Shown here piece after piece: positions 45,101-53,290 of a stretch of 64,000 nt of DNA (position 1 is its first letter; each line of letters opens with the position of its first letter). Below the pieces are notes generated by a model. That model had not been told where the DNA came from and made no database searches. It worked only from the letters and a program-made list of their open reading frames with translations. This DNA is from Tritrichomonas musculus (Eukaryota; Parabasalia; Tritrichomonadida; Tritrichomonadidae). A program made the translations under genes and the position numbers. The DNA lies in assembly GCA_039105265.1 (NCBI GenBank), contig JAPFFF010000003.1, forward strand, positions 5,332,001 to 5,396,000. The letters are read 5' to 3'.

Positions 45101-45419
45101 TTTTTTGATCAGCTTGTACATCACTTTTTAATATAATTTCACTTGCAAATTGAAGCACAATGAACATGTCTTCAATAAGAACTTCGCAAGCAGAGTTCTT
45201 TAAATTTTTCCATGGGAAAATAGCTTTTAAATGTTTAACCGACCCTTTCCTAATTAAAAAAGGTATATGATGTGCTGTGAGTGCTGTTGGCAATAATTGC
45301 AAATTATATAACTGCAATGATCCTTGAAAAATCTTTAATTCCATTTGACCAGGCTCAAGGGGTTTGAGGTATTCTTTGAGATAATGCATAACGCATTTCG
45401 ACAATACCTTTTCGAGCAT
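36114..45419 (-). CDS. VPS13: VPS13-family bridge-like lipid transfer protein
   Basis: This is one uninterrupted frame of 3,101 residues from ATG 45419. The N-terminus is a Chorein_N domain (LEKVLSKCVMHYLKEYLKPLEPGQMELKIF...GSLQLYNL). Long beta-rich repeats of the hydrophobic groove follow. A middle-to-late region repeats the VAB/SHR-BD theme (ITVSNRLDVDFVLTPI; IIINNQLDISVMAFQIVF). Near residue 2680 is an ATG2_C/APT1-type block ending YKTAVFKEILRMLGSAGKIL. The last ~90 residues look like the PH-like C-terminal domain (CYILMTENSLYLFD). VPS13 proteins move phospholipids at organelle contact sites. Low-complexity inserts occur at 38755-38870 (Asn/Ser) and 41455-41580 (SDSKLNSDSN repeats). Codon usage in about 38300-43600 is richer in G/C than at either end. 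Confidence 0.92.
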   Translation of the reverse strand: MLEKVLSKCVMHYLKEYLKPLEPGQMELKIFQGSLQLYNLQLLPTALTAHHIPFLIRKGSVKHLKAIFPWKNLKNSACEVLIEDMFIVLQFASEIILKSDVQADQKSIPTKGETSQPSKDDQSKVIQGFFESIIDNLKVLIKNIHIRIEFPCDPLPIVIGLSTPEISINTVDDKDQVITTIQHPLFLRKQLLIKDFSIYFDTNKGQIQIKDDSKFQTSTQAVEDFTSLMRAIMKEDHQYLFNPTTFKSIMIHTKDKNQTITNKIETTIDKILINLDLLQCRSIIQLNTIWSQFLKRRKYVNCIRPISFNNLSETWKYAHKCAIVKIQPYVFKPYLALMILKNKNKYIELFKQAKVSKLSASLLGSPKQKLDSLEKKVGKTATIYLRELAEAIYVKEESMKDSSDMTAFDLSELKSIFESTELVFSMRQFSAAVRINSFNLELLYIKGSPLVSVNCQNLDGKLISLPDGVNMNFSLKDTSITSYINDVSRNIFKTANPSNFTDSNFIHLNCIIPTTGDVSSIDCSIAPIKVTLDTETINNILEFFTVQNKAKIDTTENKVKTVRLDIGEQLQGFKILRNYKMFIKMDQLSFNFPFKSDNSKVKYLTFEMGNITFAKNLISLLPKSSPEIPMNFDSTFNLKVKVDTFTLLTSDDIKANVNLVLINGKFGVNILAKIDLPTLQVFIAEQSYSVISFAVSNLLAIPFMHSDVISNSTQQVLMAGRSKMGCEVKLKALNIFLNDDDIANEMKITIADLAATAQYYASSFQATLILNDLHIIQFNKTFIEILDKIDIRLDKRTDQDPLLVDTEVNKPHVYMNFDTINWIMTFSSQLIDFLPKKIEPIETPDLQVKVTKESDPPKFIVADSILTQSIDSFIDQSGNLIDFAPHFRNRRTSSLHSDSSCEDLTDIVQEDVSNSTRLNLNVVNVLLEMFDEDINSFFKIESVSISDPSSSGFVLSLKKFSISRNERYILKPVDLQVPIYLPDPIRVTVEFAESELFADDINALNVYSPQIFKLMFGGSKPLIKDQIEVNAFAKKGIGYLINENHQALARATVEDVSLYIKITSTALTVDVKVPTCNGFYTGDDYAFLSMDGEYHCTYIGTMNDQDILIEVPTAEIFLRSNIVDWVVGFIPPPPDESELQPLKIKLAVEPGKINFLSTEKVKCIEKVNSSEKVENIEKVESVENDVYLNFFSIVLGNANCLAFRDGSLDLDLDVDGVGIASDLFDHPIFELAKTHFTMTKTLLKSEIPSIEINVPIEHLPRLISEVTSFIPKGILTSPQQNDTNSDSKLNSDSNTNTDSKLNSDSNTNSDSKLNSDSNSLSSLNFGIDFVLNKLSVSVYPEPKKSLRLEIPGIKFMHNPSYSITGIEISSILLYTVYHTDDPTLIVNLSKIESILTFSENTDFDLSQITFDSIAQLPQKETEKQPLTNLFFSYKMDLIQVNYNHFFAQVLTDSIFKSMANFESLPKEQAVKIDSLLNIGIHIDCAIEKIEINFVIIDPFASVTFTKIKLNYNEKCEASVKDLTVLPISKDERLTVKRSLITKKDAKDDLLSITIQNGELYAILAECDFYIDLTLLLNLAKFLFTSPLLNIKPLTVSEKEEKSFSKALPFTLILKLMKVDISVPITLENDNIHELQVHITSLINITSSSLSVNMSSLSLNFYETISKTVFPSILSDFAVHFSIEIEEDSSFSLKANILDIYTAFSAADIFLFSQFGTSITKAMNSLIFTVEETQFDIFDVRISNIEIISANMTYVLCKDNRSCSQIIPIFQVVVPPILFKVKKTSSRQISEKPPVEIDIQPYIEYFNELTGNFDLIIEPFNLQLCANLTEEQMTFGVNVLSNININLPLSAILKMKDMVDEIKESVKNQKTLKYSQLPSMWLCNKLGSFVAFTIGDTQLSLGHDCYIPLFGVNLTTTIKFSIDDLDYSIVPNSFNYPTYLSRTILVVKEPYKGGLMISFERTFQVENNLNFDLKMFSYDSLSKKYHFVCSIEPHKRQPLIFEKEITVLLLMKNAPNNLKHSPIKLSLLDKSTAIFTIMCDERKTIQCVKTVYNDTKKAVRVISISSQYLLKNLLPYTLFCKTDMNEIMPIKRGEIIDFYNIENETFSAFLSLSDQIFLKNKSTAKIDYKNTAVINVFNPEVRLREKCLIDFSFEKEISQTTITLYMPIVIYNMTMYVLDFECQHKSSNSNNNNNDNSNRNDSSIQNINDISSKSNINNNNNNYSPSMEVLPNSKRFWCPPTFTDHSSSDTCMVTVFARGNSKNRSKPFDCLSTGHDTLFLPSLDGKDLFVPIRYNTSNHNRTLILTFSPLITVSNRLDVDFVLTPIHDIPTEISGQSMVSLINGSATLCHKFGSPLKFPAKSEIMVPYIPKNGTFSISIDGYSTTPCLSLLEQQKTVFKVQNQKNCILIELQVTDIGTGIHVEFKDITFPTPIIINNQLDISVMAFQIVFLTPFEILPHSTSIFAFDEPFFYPSVTLSFGLRNVYRISLVEDTERVEMKRKYKDRPVYVQVKHNKNGNKIVIISQEEEEHQEKYRFVFESSIYGIAASLIDLQTREIALVYLSHLKTKFTFNNEYLAVSLKLKSLQIDDQNPLAPHPTIVYGYFTDTKPYLSVECLCPIDSKLFTSFDYLAINMQRIDIDADCSFISDWINLGTSLDLKTIHSIRPKKPSILPSNLNSLENGNSNDGLITLRWFEITPTYIVLRYHRKTSRPPMVGKVPGVLKFIPGINSGKILLPGIIISHLTDRLGSIATKLTGDYKTAVFKEILRMLGSAGKILRGLGIASAIASSLDISTTSDMTSEISLNSIVKNKVHSSELINASTKDDDSSDSSENLSENSSFWNLSEYDNRIDDDELSSCFSYEALSSLLKKINKNSIEASPFIQFTVPKFSMINDDSMSLLDTNTNNQIDYNKRRKLIIKKLLALQKAKNDAIEQTGLKMKTMPGFGYGRGVAGVLTKELNDPLKNVDVMAHCKRVRETRPYAGAKISHFNPAIARAQSIIFKSGGLNEKVKEICPTIHENKKCYILMTENSLYLFDEDLNAFIGSIKFNTIQDVHIDKTNTNLVLKLTNGKKVSFTIESQICLNFLCSLLRMNRQFEESLLL
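41455..41580 (-). repeat. In-frame SDSKLNSDSNTN minisatellite inside VPS13
   Basis: The plus strand shows GAATTCAATTTTGAATC-type units repeated about four times, encoding S-D-S-K-L-N-S-D-S-N-T-N on the minus strand. Length is a multiple of three, so the VPS13 frame is kept. It is a disordered loop and probably length-variable. Confidence 0.75.
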
Positions 45420-45878
45420 TTTTCAGATTTCTTCAAGATTTTGAAAACATTGAAATATCCTTCAGAAATGATGATTCATATTTTTATCATCTTTAGAAAA
45501 AGATTTAAAGATATATTGAAAAACTTCATAAATATCACAATTATCACCAAGTTTATTTATCACGTTTCACAATTTTATTCAATTTTTAATTTTATTCATT
45601 TACTATCTATTTTTCGTTTGACAGAAATGGAATAACAATTATTAGTTGATTTTATATTTCTAAATCAAGTAAAAATAAAATATTTCAATAAAAATTCTTT
45701 CAGTAAAAAAAAAATGATTGTTCATCAATAATTTTTAAAAACAAAAATGTCAAAAACTCATGCTACTTTTGGATCAACTCAAATATGGTTAGTCTTTTCT
45801 GAAGAATCTTCAAAAAGTGGAAATCATTCAGAAAAAATAATCAAATAAAAAAAAAAAAATAATTTTTTATGTTACAAA

Positions 45879-45975
45879 ATTTTTACTGATTCTTACCCAC
45901 AGCCGCGGGGTCTCGACTCGGCTTCGCTCAGCCTCGCTCGACGCCCGCTAGGCGGTATGTAGTCTCGGTAAAAAT
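45879..45975. repeat. 97 bp GC-rich islet with inverted ends
   Basis: The ends ATTTTTACTGA and TCGGTAAAAAT are near-perfect inverted repeats. The interior (45900-45968) is strongly GC-rich with CTCGGCTTCGCTCAGCCTCG-like words and the hairpin CCGC-TAG-GCGG. This composition is unlike anything else in the region except the long-TIR element at 58903-62041. It looks like a miniature mobile element or a repeat fragment; no tRNA fold is apparent. Confidence 0.5.
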
Positions 45976-46024
45976 ATTGTATAAATATAAAAAGATTTGT
46001 TTTTTCAATTAGAGATATTTTTTT

Positions 46025-46087
46025 ATTCACTTTTGCCCAGAAAAAGTCGAACTTTTCAAAGGGAAAAGTGAATTTTGAACATCCCTA
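46025..46087 (+). repeat. Palindromic dispersed repeat, copy 1
   Basis: The ends TTCACTTTTGCCC and GGGAAAAGTGAA pair, and the core AAAAGT-CGA-ACTTTT is a perfect inner inverted repeat. It is followed by TTTTGAACATCCCTA. The second copy is at 53235-53290, with a small deletion in the right arm. Confidence 0.75.
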
Positions 46088-46519
46088 CTTTAGTTGATCC
46101 ATATTTGTTTTCTTATTTAATACTGATTTTAACCATTAAATCCTAAATTATATCAATTTAGGAAGCCCATTAAGCCATTTGATTATCTAAATCAACCTTT
46201 TTTAAGAATAAATATTAATCAAATAATAATCTCATTTTTGAAAATTTTCGATTATTTCGCGTTTAACATATTCTCTAAATGGCATAAATTAAAAAATCAA
46301 TTAAAAAAAACAAGGAACTTTTAATCTTTTCTATGTAAAATAAAGCTCTAAAAAATTAACGATTACTTTCTTCTGAAAAAGTTGTATGTGCTATAAAGAA
46401 TTCCTCTTTTTTTTTGTTAATAACTCACTAAGTATAAAAAGAATAATTATTCATCAATAAAGATTTAAAGGAAAAAGTGTAAATAGATACAATATATATT
46501 TTTTACAGCATATTATAAT

Positions 46520-47455
46520 TCATCCAGAGAAGCTAAGAAAAACATAGTGTTCTCTCCGAATGAATGCCATTAGGACAGTTGGAGCAGTTACAGCAGGTGT
46601 AATGAAGAGAAGAGCTGGCTGTCCATGTTTCGTAATATAGCAAACAACATCTGTTAAAACCATTGAGGCGGCATATCCGCACATTCCAATAATCCAATAA
46701 GGAGTTCTTTTGTGTAGTAATTTTTTAAGAAAACTATCGAACCTTGAGCATACGGAGAGAAACATTCCAGGGATAACCAAATCACCCAATCCAAGAACAG
46801 AATATCCGTTTGGTGTTGAAATTTGAAATTTAATTGGGCCTTGAATATTTACGGCAACGTTAGTCATTACATCTGTGGAATATACGAAAAATGCATCATA
46901 TATTAATAATGACCAAAGAAAAGGAGCAGCTGCTGTAAACTTCTCTATGCGAATACTGAGGATCGCGAAAAATGCAATACTAAAAGCGATGGTATTATTT
47001 GCCCAGTTTGCTCGTGTCATGTAGTAATAAATATTAATTGATAGGGCTATTGAATATAAAACAACATCGCCAAGATAAAAGGGAACTGGATGTGGAGGCA
47101 AAACAAACTCTGTCATAATTGTATGTGATTGAGGATACATAAAAAGCTTGTGTGTTCGCATGCTCTTATGTTTTATAAAGCATCTTAATAAAAACCATAT
47201 ACTATTTGTCCCGGCAAGCGCAAAATAAAATGCGAAAATAAAATTAACTGTAGTGGGTCCTAAATATTCAATCAGTAAATTCATTGTAACTAAGACTAAG
47301 GCAGATAAGTATGGATATGATTTAATACGTTTTTCAGATAAAACTTCTTTTGGAGTTTCTTCATCATCAACACCAGCAAAATATGATCCCAAGCCAACAG
47401 CTGTTATAGCTGTCGATCCTAAAATAAAAGAATCTAAATAATTAGGTTCAGACAT
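46520..47455 (-). CDS. Signal peptide peptidase (intramembrane aspartyl protease)
   Basis: 311 residues from ATG 47455 with about nine hydrophobic helices. The presenilin/SPP motifs are all present: YD at 186-187 (LLIYDAFFVYSTDV), GLGD at 222-225 (VLGLGDLVIPG) and QPALL at 279-283. The YD and GLGD aspartates, D187 and D225, are the catalytic pair. The topology and the GLGD-then-QPALL spacing fit SPP, which cleaves signal-peptide remnants and type II membrane proteins in the ER. Length is close to other short SPPs. It shares a 220 bp divergent upstream region with the WD-repeat gene. Confidence 0.93.
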   Translation of the reverse strand: MSEPNYLDSFILGSTAITAVGLGSYFAGVDDEETPKEVLSEKRIKSYPYLSALVLVTMNLLIEYLGPTTVNFIFAFYFALAGTNSIWFLLRCFIKHKSMRTHKLFMYPQSHTIMTEFVLPPHPVPFYLGDVVLYSIALSINIYYYMTRANWANNTIAFSIAFFAILSIRIEKFTAAAPFLWSLLIYDAFFVYSTDVMTNVAVNIQGPIKFQISTPNGYSVLGLGDLVIPGMFLSVCSRFDSFLKKLLHKRTPYWIIGMCGYAASMVLTDVVCYITKHGQPALLFITPAVTAPTVLMAFIRREHYVFLSFSG

Positions 47456-47675
47456 ATCGAAAAAAATTCTGAATTTTTATTGAAATCATATAATTTGTAA
47501 ATATATGAAAAGCAAAAGAGTAATTAAAATTTATAATTTAACATTCTTTATATTCGTTTCTATTTGAGCACATATGAAATTAATTAATTAATAATTTTTA
47601 TTACTTCATGAGATATGTTTTTATTTATTAATTTGACCTAAAAAATATTAAAAGGTTAAATTACTTTTTATTATA
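47456..47675. promoter_or_regulatory. Divergent promoter, SPP and WD-repeat genes
   Basis: 220 bp of AT-rich DNA lie between outward-facing ATGs. Both promoters must lie here. No TCA-Y-W site is placed convincingly near either ATG. Confidence 0.35.
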
Positions 47676-49025
47676 ATGAAAAGCGCAATTGATGATATGC
47701 TTGAATTTGATGCCATCTATCGTTCAGATGGGCCAGGATATGTTCAATTTCGACGATATTTTCTTAAAAAATGTGAAAAGACACTCAACGTTAAGTTCAG
47801 GCAAAATACTTATTTGCCTCTAAGGATTCTTCTCCTCGAAACAACCAGAAATAAAGCTAAGCATTCGCTTAACGATCTTTGGATGCTTCTTCATACGCGT
47901 AGAATGAAAACTCCAACAATTCTCTCAATGCCAACAGACGATGTTGAACCAATATTATGGCACAAAGCATGCCCTACTCTTAATGCACCAGGTCCAATTT
48001 CATCAATGCATTTTGCTCCCTTATCAACAGAGAAATTTGCTTATTCAACACTTGATGGATCTCTTCATTTTGCAGTAATAGCAGAAGACCAACTCCGTCC
48101 AAATGGAAGAATATCTGTTCCATCTGTTGCTTTTCTTAAATTTGAATGGATTTTAGACAATTTAATAATTGGTTTTAGTGTAACAACATCAGCTTATATT
48201 TTATGTGGTGAAAATCGTATTTGTGAACTTGTTTTACCTGCGCCGCCGTCAGAAGTTATCAAATACCCGAATGGTGAAGCAATTGCAATAATCGGTACGC
48301 ATCTTGGTTATGTATTTTCTGTTGATTTATCCGACTTGACCATTGGATTAGGTGAAAGTGCTCTTGGATTTACTCAAGATTTATCAAGCACTACTTTATC
48401 CAAATATGATTGTGAAGTAACGCGTGTTCATAATGCTAAAAAGCAGATATCTGCTCTTGCCTCAGTAAAAGGATCTGAAACGATCGTTTGCGGAACATCT
48501 GATGGTGACATAGATATTGTTTGGATTGAAATGAAAACAGTCAAAAAGCGAGGTCGAGTATTTACAGAACTAAAAGCCAAAAGTGCTACTAGAATTTCTG
48601 CAGCGAGGTACACCAGTTCACCTAAGAGTACCTCAGTTGACTCTCTCTCAATGATAATGATTAGTGATAACGATTCGAATTCTTATACAGATTTTATTTT
48701 TTACAATACAAGAAATGAAATGGCGGCACTTTTGCAGATGAAAGATAGCATTAAGCATGCTCAGCTTGTCAAAAGCTACAGAGTGCCATCTCTTCGTGCA
48801 AAATGTCCATGTGCCATAAACAACTTCAGAGGCAATTGGGTTTGGGTATGCGGAACTGATATGGGTGATCTGATTGTTTGTGATAAAGGCGAAGAACCAA
48901 CTATTTTAACTATGCATGAATCTGCGATCGTTTCCGTTGAATTTGTTCCTAATTCGCATATGTTCTTAGCTGCTGACGTTACGGGATTGATCAGTTTCTG
49001 GGCTAAAACTGAAAACCAACCGTAA
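47676..49025 (+). CDS. WD40-type beta-propeller protein, possibly WDR13-like
   Basis: 449 residues from ATG 47676. The N-terminal ~85 residues are helical and basic (DAIYRSDGPGYVQFRRYFLKK), resembling the leader of WDR13. The remainder is a propeller with weak WD repeats; clearer blades include ISSMHFAPLSTEKFAYSTLDG, AKKQISALASVKGSETIVCGTSDG and the last blade SAIVSVEFVPNSHMFLAADV. WD40 propellers are scaffolds and no catalytic motif is present. Family placement by the N-terminus is tentative. No signal peptide. Confidence 0.65.
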   Translation: MKSAIDDMLEFDAIYRSDGPGYVQFRRYFLKKCEKTLNVKFRQNTYLPLRILLLETTRNKAKHSLNDLWMLLHTRRMKTPTILSMPTDDVEPILWHKACPTLNAPGPISSMHFAPLSTEKFAYSTLDGSLHFAVIAEDQLRPNGRISVPSVAFLKFEWILDNLIIGFSVTTSAYILCGENRICELVLPAPPSEVIKYPNGEAIAIIGTHLGYVFSVDLSDLTIGLGESALGFTQDLSSTTLSKYDCEVTRVHNAKKQISALASVKGSETIVCGTSDGDIDIVWIEMKTVKKRGRVFTELKAKSATRISAARYTSSPKSTSVDSLSMIMISDNDSNSYTDFIFYNTRNEMAALLQMKDSIKHAQLVKSYRVPSLRAKCPCAINNFRGNWVWVCGTDMGDLIVCDKGEEPTILTMHESAIVSVEFVPNSHMFLAADVTGLISFWAKTENQP

Positions 49026-49246
49026 TCATCTCTTATATGTGTTTTTTTTTAAAAATATATTTTAAAAAATGTTGCTATAAAAAACGATAATTGATCTTTT
49101 TGTTATTTCCATATATAATTTGATAATACATAATGATCATTATATATTATCTTGAATAGAAAAAAATAAAAAATGCTACAAAAAATAATAATCAAAAATT
49201 GTATAAATGTAATTTATTAGTATGTATGTTTTGTATAATTTATCAT

Positions 49247-52200
49247 TTATTGGTCTTTAACGATTGTGATCTTAAGAGGAATATCATTAATTTTAGAATC
49301 AAGAGGTTGTCCGATTACATTTCCTTCAGTTGGTTGTCCAACATTGATATGGAGGCCAATTGAGCTGGTAACTTCTTCCTTTGTAGAATGGATGCAATCC
49401 CAAACTTCATTACCTTCAGCAACATCAATATAAATCTTGACTTTATCAGTTGGTTGAAGGCCTAAATTCTTTCTTGATTGTTGAACTCTGTTTCTAATTT
49501 CTCTAGCAACAGTAATTTCTTTGATTAAGCTGTTTTCTTGGATATCGCAAAATGCGCAAATCTCACCTTGAACATCGCCATCATATTTATTCTTATCTGG
49601 ATTGATAAATTCTCTGCTTAAATTAACTTCGTTTGTATTCAATGTTTCGCCAGCAACTTCAAATGTTGGAGCTGGTTGTTCGTTGTTCTTAGCATCAATT
49701 GCTTTTTGGTAAAGGGAAGCAAGAGTTTCATAGTGAAGCTCCTTAAGAGCCTTATTAACTTGACCGAACTTCTTTCCGAGTTTTCTTCCGAGAACCTTTC
49801 CATCTGCAACAGCACTAAACTTAACATATTTGTTTTCATTGGTTTCAAATGAAATCTTAAGAACGTGTAATTCACTCTTGATGTAATTTTCGAGTACATG
49901 GATCTGTTGTTTGATTTCATCAGAGCAGACAATGATGAGTTCGGCAAGTGGACGTCTGATCATGATATTCTTTCTATCACGAACAACACGGCCAATGAGA
50001 ATGGCAGATTGCATGTAGCTAACTCTTCTTTCAATAGAAGAGTCGATAACAGATTCGTTGGGTGTTGGTACCATCAAATAATGAACTGAGTCAGGGATTT
50101 CAGACCCTTCGAGTCCTGGTTTAAGTTGTTGGTAAGCGAATTCTGAGAAGAATGGAGCGAATGGAGCCATTAAGATTGAGAGATTGTAAAGAACTTCATA
50201 TAATACAGCAAGACCTGTGTTTCCATCTTCATTTCCACTCTTGAGTCTATCTCGGTTAAGACGAATGAACCAATTTGTCATTTCGTCAATGAATTTGACA
50301 AGTTGTGGAAGAACCGTATATAAACGGTATTCACTCATTTCATTATGGACGAAACGGATGATTCTGTGAAGACGTGAAATGATCCATTTGTCAAGGATGT
50401 TTGTTGATGAAAGTGCAAGTTTCTCATTTCGTTTAAAACTGTTGTCGTGTCTTAAAACTTGTTGAATGAAGAAAACGATTGAATTGAGCCATGGGAGCAT
50501 TACATCTTTAACAACACGCTCAACACCTTGGCCTTTGAATCTCATTGGTTCGGCATGAACTGCTGGACTGTTGATCAAATAAAGACGTAATGCATCAGCA
50601 CCATATTCTTGCATAATGGATTCTGGATCTGGATAGTTATGAAGACGCTTTGACATTTTCTTTCCATCTTCTGCAAGGATAAGACCATTGCAGATAAGAT
50701 TCTTGAATGGTGATGAATGGCCAAGGAAGGTAGACAAAATTGTTAATGTATAGAACCATCCACGGGTTTGGTCAAGACCTTCTGCGATGAAATCAGCTTG
50801 TTTCCATTCTTTTCCTGAGAATGGAATATGATTTTGTGAGAATGGCATTGAACCAGATTCAAACCAGCAATCAAAAACTTCTGGAATTCTGTGAAGAACC
50901 TTTCCTGTCTTCTTTGATGTAATTGTAACGTTTGCGATCTTATGCATGTGAAGATCGGTGATGTTCTTTACTCCAGAAAGTTCTTCGAGTTCTTTAACTG
51001 ATCCAACTGCAATGAATTCTTTATATTCATCATCTGTCCAGATTGGAATTGGTGTTCCCCAATATCTGTTACGTGAAATAGCCCAATCACGTGCTGATTT
51101 CAACCATTCAATGAAACGTCCATCACGAATTGATTGTGGAACCCATCTTGTTTCAAGTGTGTTCTTAATGAGTTGTTCACGGCCTTGTTCGACACGAACA
51201 AACCAAGATGGAATGGCTCTATAAAGAAGTGGTGTATCTGAACGCCAGCAGAATGGATAATTGTGAGCAATTGTTCCTTGCTTTACGAGTTTTCCTTCTT
51301 GCTTTAGGCGTTCAAGGATCTTCTTATCAGCAGTTTTAACATAAATGCCTTCGAAGTCTTTAACTTCACTTGTAAAGCAACCGTTATCATCAATTGGGCA
51401 AACAATAGAGCCGTCTTTGGTGATGATGCCTGCCTTTAAGCTAGCTTTATAGTCTTCCTCACCGAAGCCTGGGGCGATATGAACGATACCAGTACCATCT
51501 TCATTTGAAACGTAGTCTGCGAGAATAACTTTGAAGCATCCATTCTTTTCCAAATCTGAGAAATATGGGAAAAGTGGTTCATATTTCTTGTTTTCAAGAG
51601 TTTTTCCTGGAAATTCTTCCTCGATAACATAACCCTTCTTCTTTTTGGTATCAAAAAGTTCGCATAAACGATCTTTCATCATTACAAATTTACGGCCTGT
51701 TTTTTCATCTTTGACACGGCAGTAGATTAAATTAGGGTTAACAGCTAAAGCTAAGTTTGATGGAAGAGTCCATGGTGTGGTTGTCCATGCAACGAATTCA
51801 TATTCTTCGCCAGGAACTTTAAAAGAAACAGTGCAGCATGGGTCGCTGACAGTTTGGTAATTTTCACCAGCTTCGAAATTTGATAATGGTGTCTTGCATC
51901 CTGTAGAATATGGCATAACCTTAACGCCACGATAAACTAAATCTTTATCCCAAAGTTGTTTAAATACCCACCAGATAGACTCCATGAAAGAAAAGTCCAT
52001 TGTTTTATATGAATTTTCAAAGTCAATCCATCTTCCTGTTCTAGTGATGATCTTTTCCCATTCTTTTTGATATCTCATAACGATTGCGCGGCATTTTTCA
52101 TTGTAAACATCAACACCCATTTCTTCAATTTGGCGTCTATCTGTAATGTTGTTTGTTTTATCAATTTCATGTTCAACTGGAAGTCCATGTGTATCCCATC

Positions 52201-52453
52201 CAAAACGCCTTTCGACATGATGGCCTGTTTGATGAGCAAAGCGTGTTACAACATCTTTAATAGTTCCAGCAAGAATATGTCCATAGTGAGGAAGGCCTGT
52301 TGCGAAAGGAGGACCATCATAAAAGATAAACTCTGGTTTGCCTTCACTGAGTTTCAAGGATGTTCTAAATGCATCCTTTTCTTGCCAAAATTTAAGAATA
52401 TCTTGTTCGATTTCAGATAATTTCTTTTTGTCGTTGATCGCTTCAAAAGACAT
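49247..52453 (-). CDS. IARS1: Isoleucyl-tRNA synthetase, cytosolic type
   Basis: The frame begins with a TTG at 52462, but the first ATG is 52453 (MSFEAINDKKKLSE), giving 1,068 residues, normal for the eukaryotic cytosolic enzyme. The class I HIGH signature reads HYGH in PPFATGLPHYGHILAG. The editing (CP1) domain contains FVAWTTTPWTLPSNLAL. The KMSKS loop reads GKKMSKRLHNYPDP. An anticodon-binding domain (DKWIISRLHRIIRFVH) and a long C-terminal extension typical of eukaryotic IleRS follow. The enzyme charges tRNA-Ile using ATP. All key residues look intact. Confidence 0.96.
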   Translation of the reverse strand: MSFEAINDKKKLSEIEQDILKFWQEKDAFRTSLKLSEGKPEFIFYDGPPFATGLPHYGHILAGTIKDVVTRFAHQTGHHVERRFGWDTHGLPVEHEIDKTNNITDRRQIEEMGVDVYNEKCRAIVMRYQKEWEKIITRTGRWIDFENSYKTMDFSFMESIWWVFKQLWDKDLVYRGVKVMPYSTGCKTPLSNFEAGENYQTVSDPCCTVSFKVPGEEYEFVAWTTTPWTLPSNLALAVNPNLIYCRVKDEKTGRKFVMMKDRLCELFDTKKKKGYVIEEEFPGKTLENKKYEPLFPYFSDLEKNGCFKVILADYVSNEDGTGIVHIAPGFGEEDYKASLKAGIITKDGSIVCPIDDNGCFTSEVKDFEGIYVKTADKKILERLKQEGKLVKQGTIAHNYPFCWRSDTPLLYRAIPSWFVRVEQGREQLIKNTLETRWVPQSIRDGRFIEWLKSARDWAISRNRYWGTPIPIWTDDEYKEFIAVGSVKELEELSGVKNITDLHMHKIANVTITSKKTGKVLHRIPEVFDCWFESGSMPFSQNHIPFSGKEWKQADFIAEGLDQTRGWFYTLTILSTFLGHSSPFKNLICNGLILAEDGKKMSKRLHNYPDPESIMQEYGADALRLYLINSPAVHAEPMRFKGQGVERVVKDVMLPWLNSIVFFIQQVLRHDNSFKRNEKLALSSTNILDKWIISRLHRIIRFVHNEMSEYRLYTVLPQLVKFIDEMTNWFIRLNRDRLKSGNEDGNTGLAVLYEVLYNLSILMAPFAPFFSEFAYQQLKPGLEGSEIPDSVHYLMVPTPNESVIDSSIERRVSYMQSAILIGRVVRDRKNIMIRRPLAELIIVCSDEIKQQIHVLENYIKSELHVLKISFETNENKYVKFSAVADGKVLGRKLGKKFGQVNKALKELHYETLASLYQKAIDAKNNEQPAPTFEVAGETLNTNEVNLSREFINPDKNKYDGDVQGEICAFCDIQENSLIKEITVAREIRNRVQQSRKNLGLQPTDKVKIYIDVAEGNEVWDCIHSTKEEVTSSIGLHINVGQPTEGNVIGQPLDSKINDIPLKITIVKDQ

Positions 52454-53234
52454 TAATGTCAATGGTCAGACAATCTTAGATTTTTATTTTTATATGAAAA
52501 ATTAAATAATTAACTCAAAAATTGAATATTTTGAAAGTAATAATTAATATGTAGTTTAAGATTTACACTGATTAAAAATTGATTTTCTATATATAGTTAT
52601 TTATTTAATGTTAAAACTTTCAAATACTTGCTATGTCCAAAAATATTTCAATACTTAATTGTCCATAAATTATTATATTCTTTTCTAAAATATTGCAGAA
52701 CCAAATGTGAAAAAGTATATTATTTTTAATTTAACTTACTTATATATTAGAATTTATGATCATTTATAAATAAACTACTTTTTTATTATTGAATTAAAAA
52801 AGATAATCAAATCATCAAAATAAAATATTAATTCCTGTGTTTATAAGCATTTTTAAAATATTTATATTAGTATTTATATTTTATTTATTACTAATTTTTG
52901 ATATTTATAAATTGAAAATTGAGATATATTTATTTGAACAAACTATATAATGAACAGATGATCAATCAATTGTTCACAAAAAATCGAAAAAAATATTTCA
53001 ATTGTCTTAATAATTTCTATATAAAATGAAAACTATCTTATCATTTAAGCAATTAAATTTTAAAAAATGCAGAAAAAATATTAATTTTATTGATTAAGAA
53101 ATTTAAAATCATATTTTATCATATTTATTCGCATTTATTAACACAGAATTTTTTAATCAATTTACAATTGAAAATTATTTGAAATTCGTTTTATTCAAAC
53201 AATTTACAATTTTATTTCATCTTTGCTAGTAAAG
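52454..53234. other. Divergent intergenic region
   Basis: About 780 bp of AT-rich DNA lie between the starts of IleRS and the glycosyltransferase. No coding remnants are seen. ATCTTTGCTA at 53219-53228 is repeated at 53291-53300, bracketing the dispersed repeat next to the glycosyltransferase ATG. Confidence 0.5.
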
Positions 53235-53290
53235 ATTCACTTTTGCACAGAAAAAGTCGAACTTTTCCTATGGAATTTTGAACATCCCTA
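53235..53290 (+). repeat. Palindromic dispersed repeat, copy 2, beside a start codon
   Basis: ATTCACTTTTGCACAG, then the AAAAGTCGAACTTTT core, then AATTTTGAACATCCCTA match copy 1 at 46025-46087 except for a short deletion in the right arm. The direct repeat ATCTTTGCTA flanks it (53219-53228, 53291-53300), like a target duplication. It ends 19 bp before the ATG at 53310. Confidence 0.75.

Larger units (their letters stand above)
45420..46519. other. Intergenic region holding two small repeat elements
   Basis: 1.1 kb lie between the 5' end of VPS13 and the 3' end of the signal peptide peptidase gene. Apart from the GC-rich islet at 45879-45975 and the palindromic repeat at 46025-46087, it is AT-rich and non-coding. 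The VPS13 promoter should lie just right of 45420; no TCA-Y-W initiator is evident there. Confidence 0.5.

Noticed and set aside
45900-45968. tRNA or SRP-like RNA gene in the GC-rich islet
   Set aside because: No cloverleaf or conserved loop can be formed; only simple hairpins are visible.
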